Positions 37,138 to 46,757 are shown, numbered from the stretch's first letter. The stretch: DNA of 64,000 nucleotides from Methanospirillum hungatei JF-1 (GCF_000013445.1 NC_007796.1:1462936-1526935); one strand, 5' to 3'. Numbers and translations are program-made. The notes: a model not told the origin generated them from the sequence alone.

Positions 37138-38163
37138 ATGAATGAATTTCCTGTAATGAATGAGTCCCTGAATCGGATATATGAACAATCCCTCTCGATG
37201 ATTTCAGCAAATGCTCTTGCCGCAGGAGTGAAACTCTGTGTTTTCGATAACTTAAGGGAACCCGTTACCGTAGAATCACTGGCAAAGAAACAGGGATTAA
37301 ATCCCGGAGCGACACAGGTTCTCCTGGATACTCTTACATCTTGTGGACATCTTCATAAAAAAGATGGAATGTACAGGAATATGCCAGATACTGACAGTTT
37401 TTTGGTATCAAGTAGCCCCACGTATTATGGAGAGATCCTGCTTCGCGAATACCAGAGAAATTCAATAAGTCCTGATGTCATCATAGAGCGGGTCAAATCC
37501 GGACCGGTTCCCCAGTCACACACAAATGATATGTGTAACGAAGGGTTTTGGGAGAGATATGCCCGTTCCATGGCAAATTGGGAACGAGCCGGAACAGCCC
37601 AGATGCTGGCATCCGAAATATCCGGCCTCCCTGAATTTCAATCATTCAAAACCATGCTGGACCTTGGCGGGGGGCCAGGTCTGATGAGTATAGCGATTCT
37701 CAAAAACCACCCTACGATGACCGGGGTTGTATTTGATCAGCCTTCCGTTATCCCGGTTACGCGGCAGTTTATCGCAGAATATGGCATGGATAATCGTATG
37801 AGCACTCAGGGAGGAAATTATCTCGAAGAATCATTTGGATCCGGGTATGATCTTATCCTCTGCAGTTGTACGCTTAATTTTGCAAAATACTGCATGGATA
37901 CTATGGTAGAGCGGATTTATGATGCCCTTAATCCGGGGGGAATTTTTGTGAGTTTGCATGATGGGATGAATGAGGAAGGAACATATCCACGAGTTCATGT
38001 CCTGAACATGATGACCAGTGCGTTATCCGGGTTCTCCTGCAGTCTTGAAAAAGGGTTTATTGCAGATGCAATGAAAAATGCGGGGTTTTCCAGTGTCACC
38101 TCTAAGCAGGTCATAATGGATGTGGGACCATTTGAATTGGATATAGCCCGGAAAGACACATAG
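37138..38163 (+). CDS. O-methyltransferase-type SAM methyltransferase (copy 1)
   Basis: About 341 residues. An N-terminal winged-helix dimerisation domain (LAAGVKLCVFDNL, LAKKQGLNPGATQVLLDTL) is followed by a SAM-binding Rossmann domain with LDLGGGPGLMSIAIL as motif I and FDQPSVIPVTRQF as motif II. This is the layout of acetylserotonin/hydroxyindole-type O-methyltransferases. It lies 16 bases after the binding-protein gene and is almost certainly co-transcribed with it. A close paralogue lies at 60.8 kb (shared HPTM.GV.FDQP). The pairing suggests it methylates the ligand handled by the transporter or a step in its synthesis; that is inference. Start is ATG at 37138, with TTGAG upstream. Confidence 0.85.
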   Translation: MNEFPVMNESLNRIYEQSLSMISANALAAGVKLCVFDNLREPVTVESLAKKQGLNPGATQVLLDTLTSCGHLHKKDGMYRNMPDTDSFLVSSSPTYYGEILLREYQRNSISPDVIIERVKSGPVPQSHTNDMCNEGFWERYARSMANWERAGTAQMLASEISGLPEFQSFKTMLDLGGGPGLMSIAILKNHPTMTGVVFDQPSVIPVTRQFIAEYGMDNRMSTQGGNYLEESFGSGYDLILCSCTLNFAKYCMDTMVERIYDALNPGGIFVSLHDGMNEEGTYPRVHVLNMMTSALSGFSCSLEKGFIADAMKNAGFSSVTSKQVIMDVGPFELDIARKDT

Positions 38164-38275
38164 GAGTGAATCTTACATAGTGGTTTTTTTGAGTGTGAAT
38201 AGAAGATAAACTTTTTTGGATATAACTAAAGAATTTTAGATAAAGTAAAATAGAATTATCTTCAAATAAGTATTC

Positions 38276-39448
38276 ATGAAACGGTTATTACCTAAACCAT
38301 TCATTAAAGATTCACTGGAATACAAGAGTAAAAAATCAAATGGCTTTTTTATAATTACTTATTTCCTTATGATTATTGCCATCGCATCCTCTCCGGTGAG
38401 TTCTGCAGACATAGAAAAAACAGCGGGAGATTCCAGTATCACTATTATCGACGACTGGGGTAGAGAAGTGACCCTTGATAAACATGCTGAACGAATCGCA
38501 TTCAGCCATACAGCAGCCGGTGAAGGAATTCTCCTGGCGGGTGGATGGGATAAAGTTGTCGGTAGAGATGGCTCTCTTACAGATTCCAGGTTTTATTCAA
38601 ATCTAGACACTATTCCTGCTGTGAGCACTCCTAATCAGGCATTTTCTCTTGATTTTGAAAAAATTACGGAACTTCATCCTGATCTTTTCATCATCCAGAA
38701 ACACTATGATTCAAGGGAGCAGTTTGATGAAATTGCCAATAAACTTGAACCTGATACCCCGATAGTCGGCCTGGATTTTCTTGAACCTGAAAATGCTGAC
38801 AGTATCAAAAAACTGAGCATTTTAATCGGAACAGAGCAAGTCGCTGATGATTATGTTAATTTTCATGATGAGATCATTAAAAACCTGAAAGAAAAAACAG
38901 ATACATTATCACCAGACGAAAAGCCAAATGTTTTTTTAAAAGGTGGAACTACTGATAAAATTAGCACATTTGGAAGAGATGCTTCATTCTGGAATAGAAT
39001 GTGTTCTCTTGCAGGTGGAAAAAATATCGCTGACGGTCTTCCCGGTGATAATCAAGAGGTAGATCTTGAGTGGCTTACCCAGCAGGACATTGACACTATT
39101 GTTGGCTCATGCAGTTATAGAAATTACCCGGAATCTTTTGGTTATCTGGCAACCGAACCATTCCATGCATCTGAAAAAGCTGACGAGATAATCATTGATA
39201 TTAAGAATAACGAGATTTTTTCACATTCAGATGCAGTTTTAGATGATAATGTCTTCTTACTGGAAGGAACGATGATAAGCAATCCAAAAGCATTCATTGG
39301 ATCTGCTTATCTGGCAAAATGGCTCCATCCAGACCTCTTCAGCGATCTCGATCCAGAACAAATCCACCAGGAATATTTGAGCAGATTCATTGGAACTGAT
39401 TATGATCTTAAGAATATTGGATTATTCGGATACCCGGCTAATTCATAA
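38276..39448 (+). CDS. FecB/BtuF-type metal-complex binding protein (copy 2)
   Basis: 390 residues, a close paralogue of the protein at 35.9 kb. A rather long N-terminus precedes the signal helix (FFIITYFLMIIAIASSPVSSA). The mature domain begins SITIIDDWGREVTLDKHAERIAF and ends in YLAKWLHPDLF and GYPANS. GGWDKVVGRDGSLTD is conserved. An ATG-only start at 38276 has no clear ribosome site; a later start before the signal helix cannot be excluded. It is 112 bases after the methyltransferase gene and 11 bases before the next methyltransferase gene. It likely presents the same or a related ligand to the permease at 40.3 kb. Confidence 0.88.
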   Translation: MKRLLPKPFIKDSLEYKSKKSNGFFIITYFLMIIAIASSPVSSADIEKTAGDSSITIIDDWGREVTLDKHAERIAFSHTAAGEGILLAGGWDKVVGRDGSLTDSRFYSNLDTIPAVSTPNQAFSLDFEKITELHPDLFIIQKHYDSREQFDEIANKLEPDTPIVGLDFLEPENADSIKKLSILIGTEQVADDYVNFHDEIIKNLKEKTDTLSPDEKPNVFLKGGTTDKISTFGRDASFWNRMCSLAGGKNIADGLPGDNQEVDLEWLTQQDIDTIVGSCSYRNYPESFGYLATEPFHASEKADEIIIDIKNNEIFSHSDAVLDDNVFLLEGTMISNPKAFIGSAYLAKWLHPDLFSDLDPEQIHQEYLSRFIGTDYDLKNIGLFGYPANS

Positions 39449-39459
39449 AACCTACAAAA

Positions 39460-40299
39460 ATGGCTGCTGATTCTAACATTAACTGGAATGAGATCTGGAA
39501 AAACACATTTGAGAATCACATGATCTCCCGTGGTCAGGGGGAATATGCTCTCATGTGGGATACAAAGGAAAAAGCCGAAAAATATCTCCAGATGATGAAT
39601 CAAAACCCTGAAAGGACTGAAAAGATTATCTCGCAACTTTCTTTCTCTCCCGAATTCAGGATTCTTGATATTGGGGCAGGTCCTGGCACTCTGTCAATTC
39701 CCATCTCTGGAAAAGTGCATCATGTTACCGCTGTAGAACCAGCCATCGGGATGGCAGAACTGCTAAGGGAACGAACGAAAACAGAAACGAAAGGAAATAT
39801 CGATATTGTTCAGAAAAGATGGGAAGATATCGATATACAAAAGGACCTGACTCCCCCCTATGATATGGTCATTGCTTCGTATTCTCTGGTTATGCTGGAC
39901 CTGAAACAGGCCATTGAAACCATGCAAAAAGTATGCTCCGGCGAGATATGGCTGTTCTGGATGGCTGGGATGAACAGCTGGGAAGACCATATGAAAAAAC
40001 TCTGGCCGGTTATTCATGGGAGATCCTTTACCTCACCACCGAAAGCCGATATCCTGTTTCAGGTTCTGTACCAGATGAATATCTATCCAAATATGTCGGT
40101 CATGGAAATGGAACATGTAAAGACATATCCTACCATTGAGGAGGCAGTTCTGGAGACGAGAAAACAACTGAACTGCTCCGCAGATTATGATGATCAGATT
40201 CGGGAACTAGTACTCCCAGGCCTGATTTACCAGAATGGGACATACATCAATCAGGAACGGTACAAGAGCGTTTGTTTTTCATGGAAAAATGAAACATGA
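39460..40299 (+). CDS. Class I SAM-dependent methyltransferase (copy A)
   Basis: 279 residues. The SAM-binding core has motif I RILDIGAGPGTLSIPIS near residue 70 and the acidic end of strand 2 in VTAVEPAIGMAELL. Later strands include YDMVIASYSLVMLD. It has no winged-helix domain. It is paralogous to the protein at 42.2-43.1 kb: both begin INWxxxWKxxF, share RWED(I/V), and have (W/Y)LFWMAGMNSW or YLIWFSGVNSW. The gene starts 11 bases after the second binding-protein gene and sits 44 bases before the permease gene, so it belongs to the transport operon. The substrate is unknown; an SAM-dependent change to the transported complex or its free ligand is the simplest reading. Confidence 0.83.
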   Translation: MAADSNINWNEIWKNTFENHMISRGQGEYALMWDTKEKAEKYLQMMNQNPERTEKIISQLSFSPEFRILDIGAGPGTLSIPISGKVHHVTAVEPAIGMAELLRERTKTETKGNIDIVQKRWEDIDIQKDLTPPYDMVIASYSLVMLDLKQAIETMQKVCSGEIWLFWMAGMNSWEDHMKKLWPVIHGRSFTSPPKADILFQVLYQMNIYPNMSVMEMEHVKTYPTIEEAVLETRKQLNCSADYDDQIRELVLPGLIYQNGTYINQERYKSVCFSWKNET

Positions 40300-40343
40300 A
40301 CTAATTTTTTTATCAGGATGAATTTTGAAATTTTGAGATCTCC

Positions 40344-41426
40344 ATGACAGCAGAATCTACCCACACACAGAACCAGCCGGAATCCATATATGACATGTAT
40401 GCACAGTTTATCCGAAGGAAATTACTCTTTATTCTTCTTTTGATTGGTATTATCATCATTCTTGTTGGCATTGCCGCTTCAACCGGATCAGCAAATCTGT
40501 CTTTATATGAAGTGTATGCTGCTCTTGTCGGAAGATTTTTCTCATGTGGTCCGGAGAGTTCCTGGGTTGCTGATGTATGCCTCTGGAAACTTCGGTTTCC
40601 ACGGATATTCATGGCAATTTTCGCAGGTATTGCCCTCGGTGCCACCGGAGTCGTTATGCAGAGCGTTCTGAAGAACCCCCTGGCAGATCCCTACATGATG
40701 GGTATTCAGTCTGCTGCAGGATTTGGTGCATCCCTTGCGATTATATGTGGAGCAGGGATATTCGGAGGATCATATTTGATTGCCGGGAATGCCTTTTTAT
40801 TCTCACTCATCTCGGTTGGAATCATTATTACACTGGCTGATATGAAAGGAGCGTCTGCTGAAACGATGCTTTTAACCGGAATCGCAGTCATGTTTCTTTT
40901 TTCTGCCATGACGACCTTTATTCAGTATTTTGCCGAGGCAGAAGCGGTAAAAAGTGCAATGTTCTGGGCTGTTGGAGATCTTGGGAAGACCAGTTGGGAT
41001 GATTTTTATGTGGTCATCCCCCTTGTAGCCATCTGTTTTCTTTACCTGCTCTGGAAAACCTGGGACATGAATATCCTTGCATCTGGTGATGAAACCGCGA
41101 AAAGTCTTGGAATTCCGGTCAGAAGGGTCAGAATATCGGTGATGATTGTCTCATCTCTGCTGGTTTCAGGAGTTGTCTGTTTTATCGGGGCCATAGGATT
41201 TGTCGGTCTTGTATCGCCCCATATCTGCCGGATTATTATCGGAGGGAATAACCAGTACCTGCTTCCTGCAGCCGGACTTATGGGAGCAATTCTTCTTATT
41301 GTATCTGATACGATTGCCCGGACCGTGATGAGTCCTGCAATTATTCCAGTGGGTGTGGTTACGGCATTTCTTGGTGTTCCCTTCTTTATCTACCTGATCA
41401 TGTTCAGAAAGGGGGAATTCTGGTGA
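40344..41426 (+). CDS. FecCD-family ABC transporter permease
   Basis: 360 residues, a typical FecCD/BtuC permease. About ten transmembrane helices begin LFILLLIGIIIILVGIA. Family landmarks are RFPRIFMAIFAGIALGATGVVMQSVLKNPLADP, GISAG-like VQSAAGF, and the coupling region SGDETAKSLGIPVRRVR, which docks on the ATPase. The helical pattern PAAGLMGAILLIVSDTIAR is also typical. It imports iron chelates, haem or corrinoids in known relatives. It overlaps the ATPase gene by four bases and serves, I infer, all three nearby binding proteins, because no second permease is present. Confidence 0.93.
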   Translation: MTAESTHTQNQPESIYDMYAQFIRRKLLFILLLIGIIIILVGIAASTGSANLSLYEVYAALVGRFFSCGPESSWVADVCLWKLRFPRIFMAIFAGIALGATGVVMQSVLKNPLADPYMMGIQSAAGFGASLAIICGAGIFGGSYLIAGNAFLFSLISVGIIITLADMKGASAETMLLTGIAVMFLFSAMTTFIQYFAEAEAVKSAMFWAVGDLGKTSWDDFYVVIPLVAICFLYLLWKTWDMNILASGDETAKSLGIPVRRVRISVMIVSSLLVSGVVCFIGAIGFVGLVSPHICRIIIGGNNQYLLPAAGLMGAILLIVSDTIARTVMSPAIIPVGVVTAFLGVPFFIYLIMFRKGEFW

Positions 41427-42199
41427 CTCTTTCATTTCATGGGATATCCCTATCCTATGGGACAAATCAGGTTCTTCATGACCTCTCATTTGAATTTCAG
41501 GATGCCGAGATTGTTGCCATTGTCGGACCGAATGGTTCAGGGAAAAGTTCCCTTGTCCGGTGCCTGAATAAACTGGTAACTCCCCAGTCGGGAGAGGTTA
41601 TTGTCGGGGGAGAAAAGGTGTATGGGATGCATGCTCGGGAAGTTGCGAAAATTTTCGGATATGTTCCACAGAATTTTCAGGATACCTTCCCGGCAACGGT
41701 TATCGATACCATCCTGATGGGAAGAAAACCCTATGCAACCTGGAGATCCGGCAAAAGTGATATCCTGAAAGTAACCGAAGTGATGAAACTGCTACACCTT
41801 GAACAGTTTGCACTCCGGTATCATTCAGAACTCTCCGGCGGACAGAGGCAGAAAGTGATGATTGCCCGGGCATTTGCACAGGAGAGTAAAGTTCTGCTCT
41901 TCGATGAACCGACGTCACAACTGGACATAAAACATCAGCTTGAGATAATGGATCTGGTCAAAGAGACCGTCCGGATGAAAAAGATTCTTGCGATTCTTGT
42001 GGTCCATGACCTGAACCTTGCATCCCGGTATGCTGATCGAATAATTATGCTAAAGGACGGGAGAATTCATGCAGTTGGGGATCCAAAGAACGTGCTAACC
42101 GAAGATAATATCCGGGCTGTCTATGATGTTGATAGTCTGATCATGCATGACGGGGAGGTGCCATGTGTTGTTCCGAAAAAAAGGTTACATGCGGGATAG
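41423..42199 (+). CDS. FecE/BtuD-type ABC transporter ATPase
   Basis: 258 residues. Walker A GPNGSGKSS near residue 36, Q-loop in VPQNFQDTFP, signature LSGGQRQKV near 139, Walker B VLLFDEPTSQLD near 158 and the His switch in VVHDLN. It starts at a GTG that overlaps the stop of the permease gene by four bases, so translational coupling is expected. It powers import through the FecCD permease. The gene that follows, another methyltransferase, is on the opposite strand and ends 31 bases away. Confidence 0.95.
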   Translation: MTLSFHGISLSYGTNQVLHDLSFEFQDAEIVAIVGPNGSGKSSLVRCLNKLVTPQSGEVIVGGEKVYGMHAREVAKIFGYVPQNFQDTFPATVIDTILMGRKPYATWRSGKSDILKVTEVMKLLHLEQFALRYHSELSGGQRQKVMIARAFAQESKVLLFDEPTSQLDIKHQLEIMDLVKETVRMKKILAILVVHDLNLASRYADRIIMLKDGRIHAVGDPKNVLTEDNIRAVYDVDSLIMHDGEVPCVVPKKRLHAG

Positions 42200-42230
42200 T
42201 TCTTCAAGTTTGCTTGAACAGACTCTTGTT

Positions 42231-43106
42231 TCAAGCCCGAATAAGATGATTTTTCTGTTCCTTTTTCCTTTCAGTTTTCCAGCTGACAATACTCATCGTA
42301 ATTAAGGGGTTCCAGATATAAAACCCATCAAGGGATATGAGGTTTTGGAAAACCCATTGTTTAATGAATTCATGTTTTCCAGGATAGGAATGACCGCATC
42401 TTTGCTCTATCTCAATAACCGCTTTATCAATTGATTCAAACTTTTCATAAAATGGTTGACGGATATGAATAATATCAGGGTAAATTCCGATTTCATTTAA
42501 GACCAAAACAAGAAGGTTCGTTTTTGGACTTTCATGGTAATGCATACCACAGGCACCGGTACAAATGCTTTTCATCATCTGATCCCAGGAATTTACACCA
42601 GAAAACCAGATCAAGTAAATTGTTCCTGCTGATACTGCCATCATTTTTTTAAGACTGCTCCGAATATCAGGCATTCCCAAAGAAAAACAAGCAATAATAT
42701 GATCATATGATCCCAATTGTTCAGGTAACACATCCTCCCACCGGGAATGGATGATTTTAATATTTGAAAATCCCTGATCTGCAATGTTATCAGAAAGAAC
42801 TGATACTATTCCGACAGCAGGTTCAACAACCGTAACATGAGCACCTTTTTGTGCTAAAGGGAGGGCAATAGTTCCTGGACCGCCACCAATGTCAAGAACC
42901 GCCTCTCCTTCTCTGATAGGGATTCTGGATAATATCGGAGTATAAAATGATTTTTGTTCCTGAGTTTTTTTCCAAAATATGAATGCTTGTTCCTTAGATG
43001 ACCAAAAATCTGATAGATTTCTATTTGCCTGGCATTGCCAATTCAGGTTGAATTCTGATTTCCAGACCCCAGACCAGTTAATTTTACTTAAATCCATCGC
43101 TGTCAT
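42231..43106 (-). CDS. Class I SAM-dependent methyltransferase (copy B)
   Basis: 291 residues, a paralogue of the protein at 39.5 kb. Motif I is AVLDIGGGPGTIALPLA near residue 70, followed by VTVVEPAVGIVSVL, HSRWEDVLP and YDHIIACFSLGMPD. The region IYLIWFSGVNSW aligns with the same block in copy A, and the N-terminus keeps INWSGVWKSEF. It is transcribed leftward, convergent with the ATPase gene. It is divergent from the third binding-protein gene (137 bases between starts), so the pair likely shares a control region. The substrate is unknown. Start at 43106 or the ATG nine bases later. Confidence 0.82.
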   Translation of the reverse strand: MTAMDLSKINWSGVWKSEFNLNWQCQANRNLSDFWSSKEQAFIFWKKTQEQKSFYTPILSRIPIREGEAVLDIGGGPGTIALPLAQKGAHVTVVEPAVGIVSVLSDNIADQGFSNIKIIHSRWEDVLPEQLGSYDHIIACFSLGMPDIRSSLKKMMAVSAGTIYLIWFSGVNSWDQMMKSICTGACGMHYHESPKTNLLVLVLNEIGIYPDIIHIRQPFYEKFESIDKAVIEIEQRCGHSYPGKHEFIKQWVFQNLISLDGFYIWNPLITMSIVSWKTERKKEQKNHLIRA

Positions 43107-43243
43107 AATTTTAGGATGTTCCTTATTGTGAAGCCAGGATGCTTTTACGAATTATTTGTATTAGATCAATATATATTGTATTGGGGAGAACCAACTAGAG
43201 TTAGACTATTCATACGAGGATACGTCTTACTCCTGGAGATTAT

Positions 43244-44344
43244 ATGAAACAATTATGGCGAGTAACGCTTTGGTGTATCCTGATAGCATGTATCTGCCTT
43301 TGTTCAGCAGAGGGATCCGTAACGGTAACTGATGATCTTGGGCGTGAGGTCACATTGGAAAAACCAGCAGAAAAAATAGCTTTCGAGCATTATGCACCCG
43401 CTGAAGCAATCAAGATCGTAGGTGCCTGGGATAAACTAGTAGCCCGTGACGGGTATACTACTGATCCAGAATTTTTCCCAGACCTGGATAAAATTCCAGC
43501 AATCAGCCCAGTAAAACCAACCGGGAAGTTGGATCTTGATTATGAAAAAATCTATGAATTAAAACCGGATCTTATGATTATCCAGAAACAGGACTGGAAT
43601 AATTATCAATACAATGACCTTTTTAAAAAGTTAGAACCAGAGATACCTGTAGTGATTTTGGATTTCATAGATCCACTCACCCAGGCAGAAAGCATTGAAA
43701 AACTCGGAAAACTAACAGGCACAGAAACTAGTGCTCAAGCATATGCAAGTTTTGTCAGGGGTATAACCTCCGATATTAATGCTAAAACATCAATCCTTTC
43801 TGATGAGGAAAAACCGGATGTCTTTTTTAAAGGTCCTGCTTACAAGCCAGAGCAGATATTTACCTACGGAAATGGCATGAAATTATGGGCAAACATGCTG
43901 AATCTCGCAGGTGGAAGGAATGCCGTGGATAATCAAAGTGCTGCATGGTTTGAAGTGGATTCAGAATGGCTCATTAAAAAACCTATTGATATCATGGTAG
44001 TGCATAATCGTGAAGCCATGTATCCAGATGTGTTCGGATATAATGCGAAGGATCAGGATGCAGCCAAAGAAAAGGCCAATTCTCTTATTACAAACCTAAC
44101 TTCAAACCCGGTTTTCTCCGGTAATGACGCGGTTAAAAACCAAAAGATATACCTGATTGCTGATCCACTGACCGGAACACCCAGATCAATTATCGGCGTT
44201 GCATACCTGGCAAAGTGGTTCCACCCGGATCTCTTCAATGATTTAAATCCGGAAGAGATACACCAGAAATATCTGGATTTCATCGGTGCCAATTATGATT
44301 TGAAAAATACAGGTTTATTTGGATATCCAGGTGAATCATCATAA
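43244..44344 (+). CDS. FecB/BtuF-type metal-complex binding protein (copy 3)
   Basis: 366 residues. Signal peptide ILIACICLCSA (residues 12-22), mature domain opening SVTVTDDLGREVTLEKPAEKIAF and ending in YLAKWFHPDLFNDL and GYPGESS. It is the most diverged of the three. GAWDKLVARDGYTTD replaces GGWDKVVGRD, and AFEHYAPAEAI replaces the FGHTAAGEGI-like block of the other two, so its ligand preference may differ. A GGAG lies seven bases before the ATG. It is divergently paired with methyltransferase copy B and has no permease of its own. Confidence 0.88.
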   Translation: MKQLWRVTLWCILIACICLCSAEGSVTVTDDLGREVTLEKPAEKIAFEHYAPAEAIKIVGAWDKLVARDGYTTDPEFFPDLDKIPAISPVKPTGKLDLDYEKIYELKPDLMIIQKQDWNNYQYNDLFKKLEPEIPVVILDFIDPLTQAESIEKLGKLTGTETSAQAYASFVRGITSDINAKTSILSDEEKPDVFFKGPAYKPEQIFTYGNGMKLWANMLNLAGGRNAVDNQSAAWFEVDSEWLIKKPIDIMVVHNREAMYPDVFGYNAKDQDAAKEKANSLITNLTSNPVFSGNDAVKNQKIYLIADPLTGTPRSIIGVAYLAKWFHPDLFNDLNPEEIHQKYLDFIGANYDLKNTGLFGYPGESS

Positions 44345-44634
44345 AACAGATAATCAACTCACTTTTTTTCATGTAGCAGTTCCTCGAATCAAATCCCCAT
44401 AATCCGGAGTAGTTACAGTACCTGTACCATAAGAAAAAATGGTGGATTCGCCTGTGAATGAAGCAATGAACCTAGCAATATCTAGTTTCATACAGATTTC
44501 TATCGTTCCTGATTTGATGCATGAAATTGACACTCGTAAATTCAGGATAACAATCCTTATGTAAAACTATCTCATGAACATTACAAGGATAATATTTGAG
44601 ATCCATTGATACGAGAGAAATAATGAGGCAGGAG

Positions 44635-45576
44635 ATGACCATCAGACCAGACATATTTTCAGAAATAAAGCAGTATATCGACATCTTCCACATCGAACCG
44701 GTTCGCAAGGGGTACTCTGAAGATATGAAATATCTCCTCACGGCAAAATCCGGAGAAAGATTCCTGCTTCGGATAACAGAATCTGACAATACTCAAATCC
44801 TCGCCGGAAGGAAGGAGATGTATTCATTGATGGATACACTCGCCAAATATTCATCACTGGTTCCCCGGTCACGGGCATGTTGGATCTCTCATAACGCTTA
44901 TTCCTGCATCATGATCCATGAGTATATTGAAGGTGATGATGGAGAAGAATCATTGCACCGGTATAGTCAGGAAACCCAGTATGAAATAGGATATCGTGCC
45001 GGAATAGAACTGAAAAAACTCCACCAGCTTGCTGCTCCAGCCACTCTTTCCTCATGGTATACCAGAAAAAAACAAAAGCACGAACGATACTGCGATGCAT
45101 GTAACCGGGAGCATCTGGCACCGGAAGAACTAGATTTAGAACCGATTCATAGATATATTGCTGATAACATCCATCTGATGAAGAATGTCAGCCAGACATT
45201 TCAGCATGATGATTACCATCCTGCAAACCTGATCATCAATAATGGACAACTGACGGGTATTATCGATTTTAACCGGTATGATTGGGGAGATCCCATACAC
45301 GATTTTTACAAACTGGCATTTTTTTCCCGTGAAATCAGCATCCCTTTCTCACGGGGTCAGATTGATGGTTATTTTATGGGAAATGTCCCTTCTGATTTCT
45401 GGAAAAGATATGCCCTGTATAATGCAATGAGCATTGTCCCTTCAATTGTCTGGTTCTCGCGAATGGCATCCCGAAAAGAATTCAGGGATGAACTAAAAAG
45501 AGCAATTACTCTTATACGAACCCTGATAGATGACCATAAAGGGTTTACTTCAGCGATTCCGCAGTGGTACCAGTAG
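44635..45576 (+). CDS. Aminoglycoside-phosphotransferase-like small-molecule kinase
   Basis: About 313 residues of the APH/choline-kinase fold. The catalytic loop QHDDYHPANLI (Asp and Asn near residue 204), the metal-binding GIIDFNRYDWGDP, and FLLRITES for the ATP-binding Lys/Arg region near residue 43 are visible. The start is placed at ATG 44635 because GAGG lies six bases upstream; ATG 44623 and TTG 44596 are alternatives. Relatives phosphorylate small alcohols such as antibiotics, choline or sugars. Placed inside the transport/methyltransferase cluster, it could phosphorylate the ligand or its precursor, but this is inference. It has no membrane segment, so it acts in the cytosol. Confidence 0.8.
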   Translation: MTIRPDIFSEIKQYIDIFHIEPVRKGYSEDMKYLLTAKSGERFLLRITESDNTQILAGRKEMYSLMDTLAKYSSLVPRSRACWISHNAYSCIMIHEYIEGDDGEESLHRYSQETQYEIGYRAGIELKKLHQLAAPATLSSWYTRKKQKHERYCDACNREHLAPEELDLEPIHRYIADNIHLMKNVSQTFQHDDYHPANLIINNGQLTGIIDFNRYDWGDPIHDFYKLAFFSREISIPFSRGQIDGYFMGNVPSDFWKRYALYNAMSIVPSIVWFSRMASRKEFRDELKRAITLIRTLIDDHKGFTSAIPQWYQ

Positions 45577-45616
45577 GATACCACTCCTGAAAAATGATGG
45601 AAAGTCATCCTCTCCG

Positions 45617-46366
45617 TTACTGGTGAGGTGATCCCGGACTTGAAAATGCCAGGAGCCTGACTCCGGTAACCTGCTGAAATGTCGCACCCTGTCCGATGGC
45701 ATTGAGCACAGCATTCTCGTCAATAATTTTGGATCCGGCAATGATGTTTGCTCCATGATCAAAGAGAACCGGAGATATGGGCGTACTTGGACCAAGAATG
45801 ACCACAAGTGCTTCCGGTTTACATAGCCCAAGCAGATCATCAAGAGTGTGATTGATCAGAGAACTTCCGGTAATTGCCACAACATCTGCCTGGGGAATTA
45901 AATCAGAAGCTGCATGGGCCGGATGATCTCCTTCTAACGGGTTTTGTTCTATCACCCAGAGATTCTTTACTGCCTTTTTTACCTTTGGAATGAATGGGAA
46001 ATGACCAACGATTGCCACATTTTTTCCTGCACCCCGCTCCATCAGAACTTCAGACGCATTCATCTCCACGGCATCATTTTCATTATACTCCATCAGTGAA
46101 TTAATCGCAGCTATTCCAATTCCTGCTTCTATGGTATTTTCAGATAGGGCATACTGTGCCAGTTCCTGAGCACTCTTCTGGTGAAGAGTCCCTACATTCC
46201 GGACATGAGTGGTGTGATCATGGGGTTTATCCGGAGCAAAGGTTGTCGCGAGACCGCAATGACTGCTGCACACAGCGGTCCAATGAACACCAACCATCAC
46301 CGAACGGACAGTAACATCTTTTTTTGGCAGATTAGACAGTAATTCTTCAATAATGTGAGTACTCAT
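45617..46366 (-). CDS. DUF4213/DUF364 protein, possible metal-chelation enzyme
   Basis: 249 residues. The N-terminal half matches the DUF4213 enolase-N-like region (SVMVGVHWTAVCSSHCGLATTF). The C-terminal half matches the DUF364 Rossmann-like domain (VAIVGHFPFIPKV, QADVVAITGSSLINHTLDDLL, LVVILGPSTPISPVLFDHGA). The one solved structure of the family was interpreted as having a possible heavy-metal-chelation role; its reaction is not established. Start at the ATG 46366, with GAGGTT upstream. It is transcribed leftward, convergent with the kinase gene and divergent from the DtxR gene 391 bases away. Its position supports a role in metal handling. Confidence 0.85.
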   Translation of the reverse strand: MSTHIIEELLSNLPKKDVTVRSVMVGVHWTAVCSSHCGLATTFAPDKPHDHTTHVRNVGTLHQKSAQELAQYALSENTIEAGIGIAAINSLMEYNENDAVEMNASEVLMERGAGKNVAIVGHFPFIPKVKKAVKNLWVIEQNPLEGDHPAHAASDLIPQADVVAITGSSLINHTLDDLLGLCKPEALVVILGPSTPISPVLFDHGANIIAGSKIIDENAVLNAIGQGATFQQVTGVRLLAFSSPGSPHQ

Positions 46367-46757
46367 AATAACCTCAATATGAATAATAAGAAACCCGAAA
46401 TATCGAACATTGAAAGTTGAAGCCCGAATTTTCTGATTTCAGGAATAATAAGATCTGATGTGCAGACATAAAGCAATTACTCAAAACCAGGTAATAATTA
46501 ATATATATTACACCGCGTTGAAATTTCTCACTCCCCTTTAGTACAATTATTTTAGTCATTTCGGGTTTTTTCGGTGTGTCAAAACTGTTTTGGAAAGATT
46601 TATTATGACCGAATAGAAATACATAGTTTTAGTTAGAATTAAACCGTTAAAATAAAACCATAAGAAATCCTGGATTCAAGGAATCCGAAACGAAAACTTG
46701 TGTATTTCATGGTTTTCTGACTTATGACTGGCCGATAAAACAAAATGGATTGAACAT
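46367..46757. promoter_or_regulatory. Divergent control region, DUF364 and DtxR genes
   Basis: A 391-base AT-rich spacer between two divergent genes. An imperfect inverted pair, GGTAATA at 46491 against a rightward arm ending TTACACC, spans an AT core (46491-46515). TATA-like AT runs occur near 46630-46660. A DtxR-type operator would be expected here, but I could not single one out. Confidence 0.4.
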
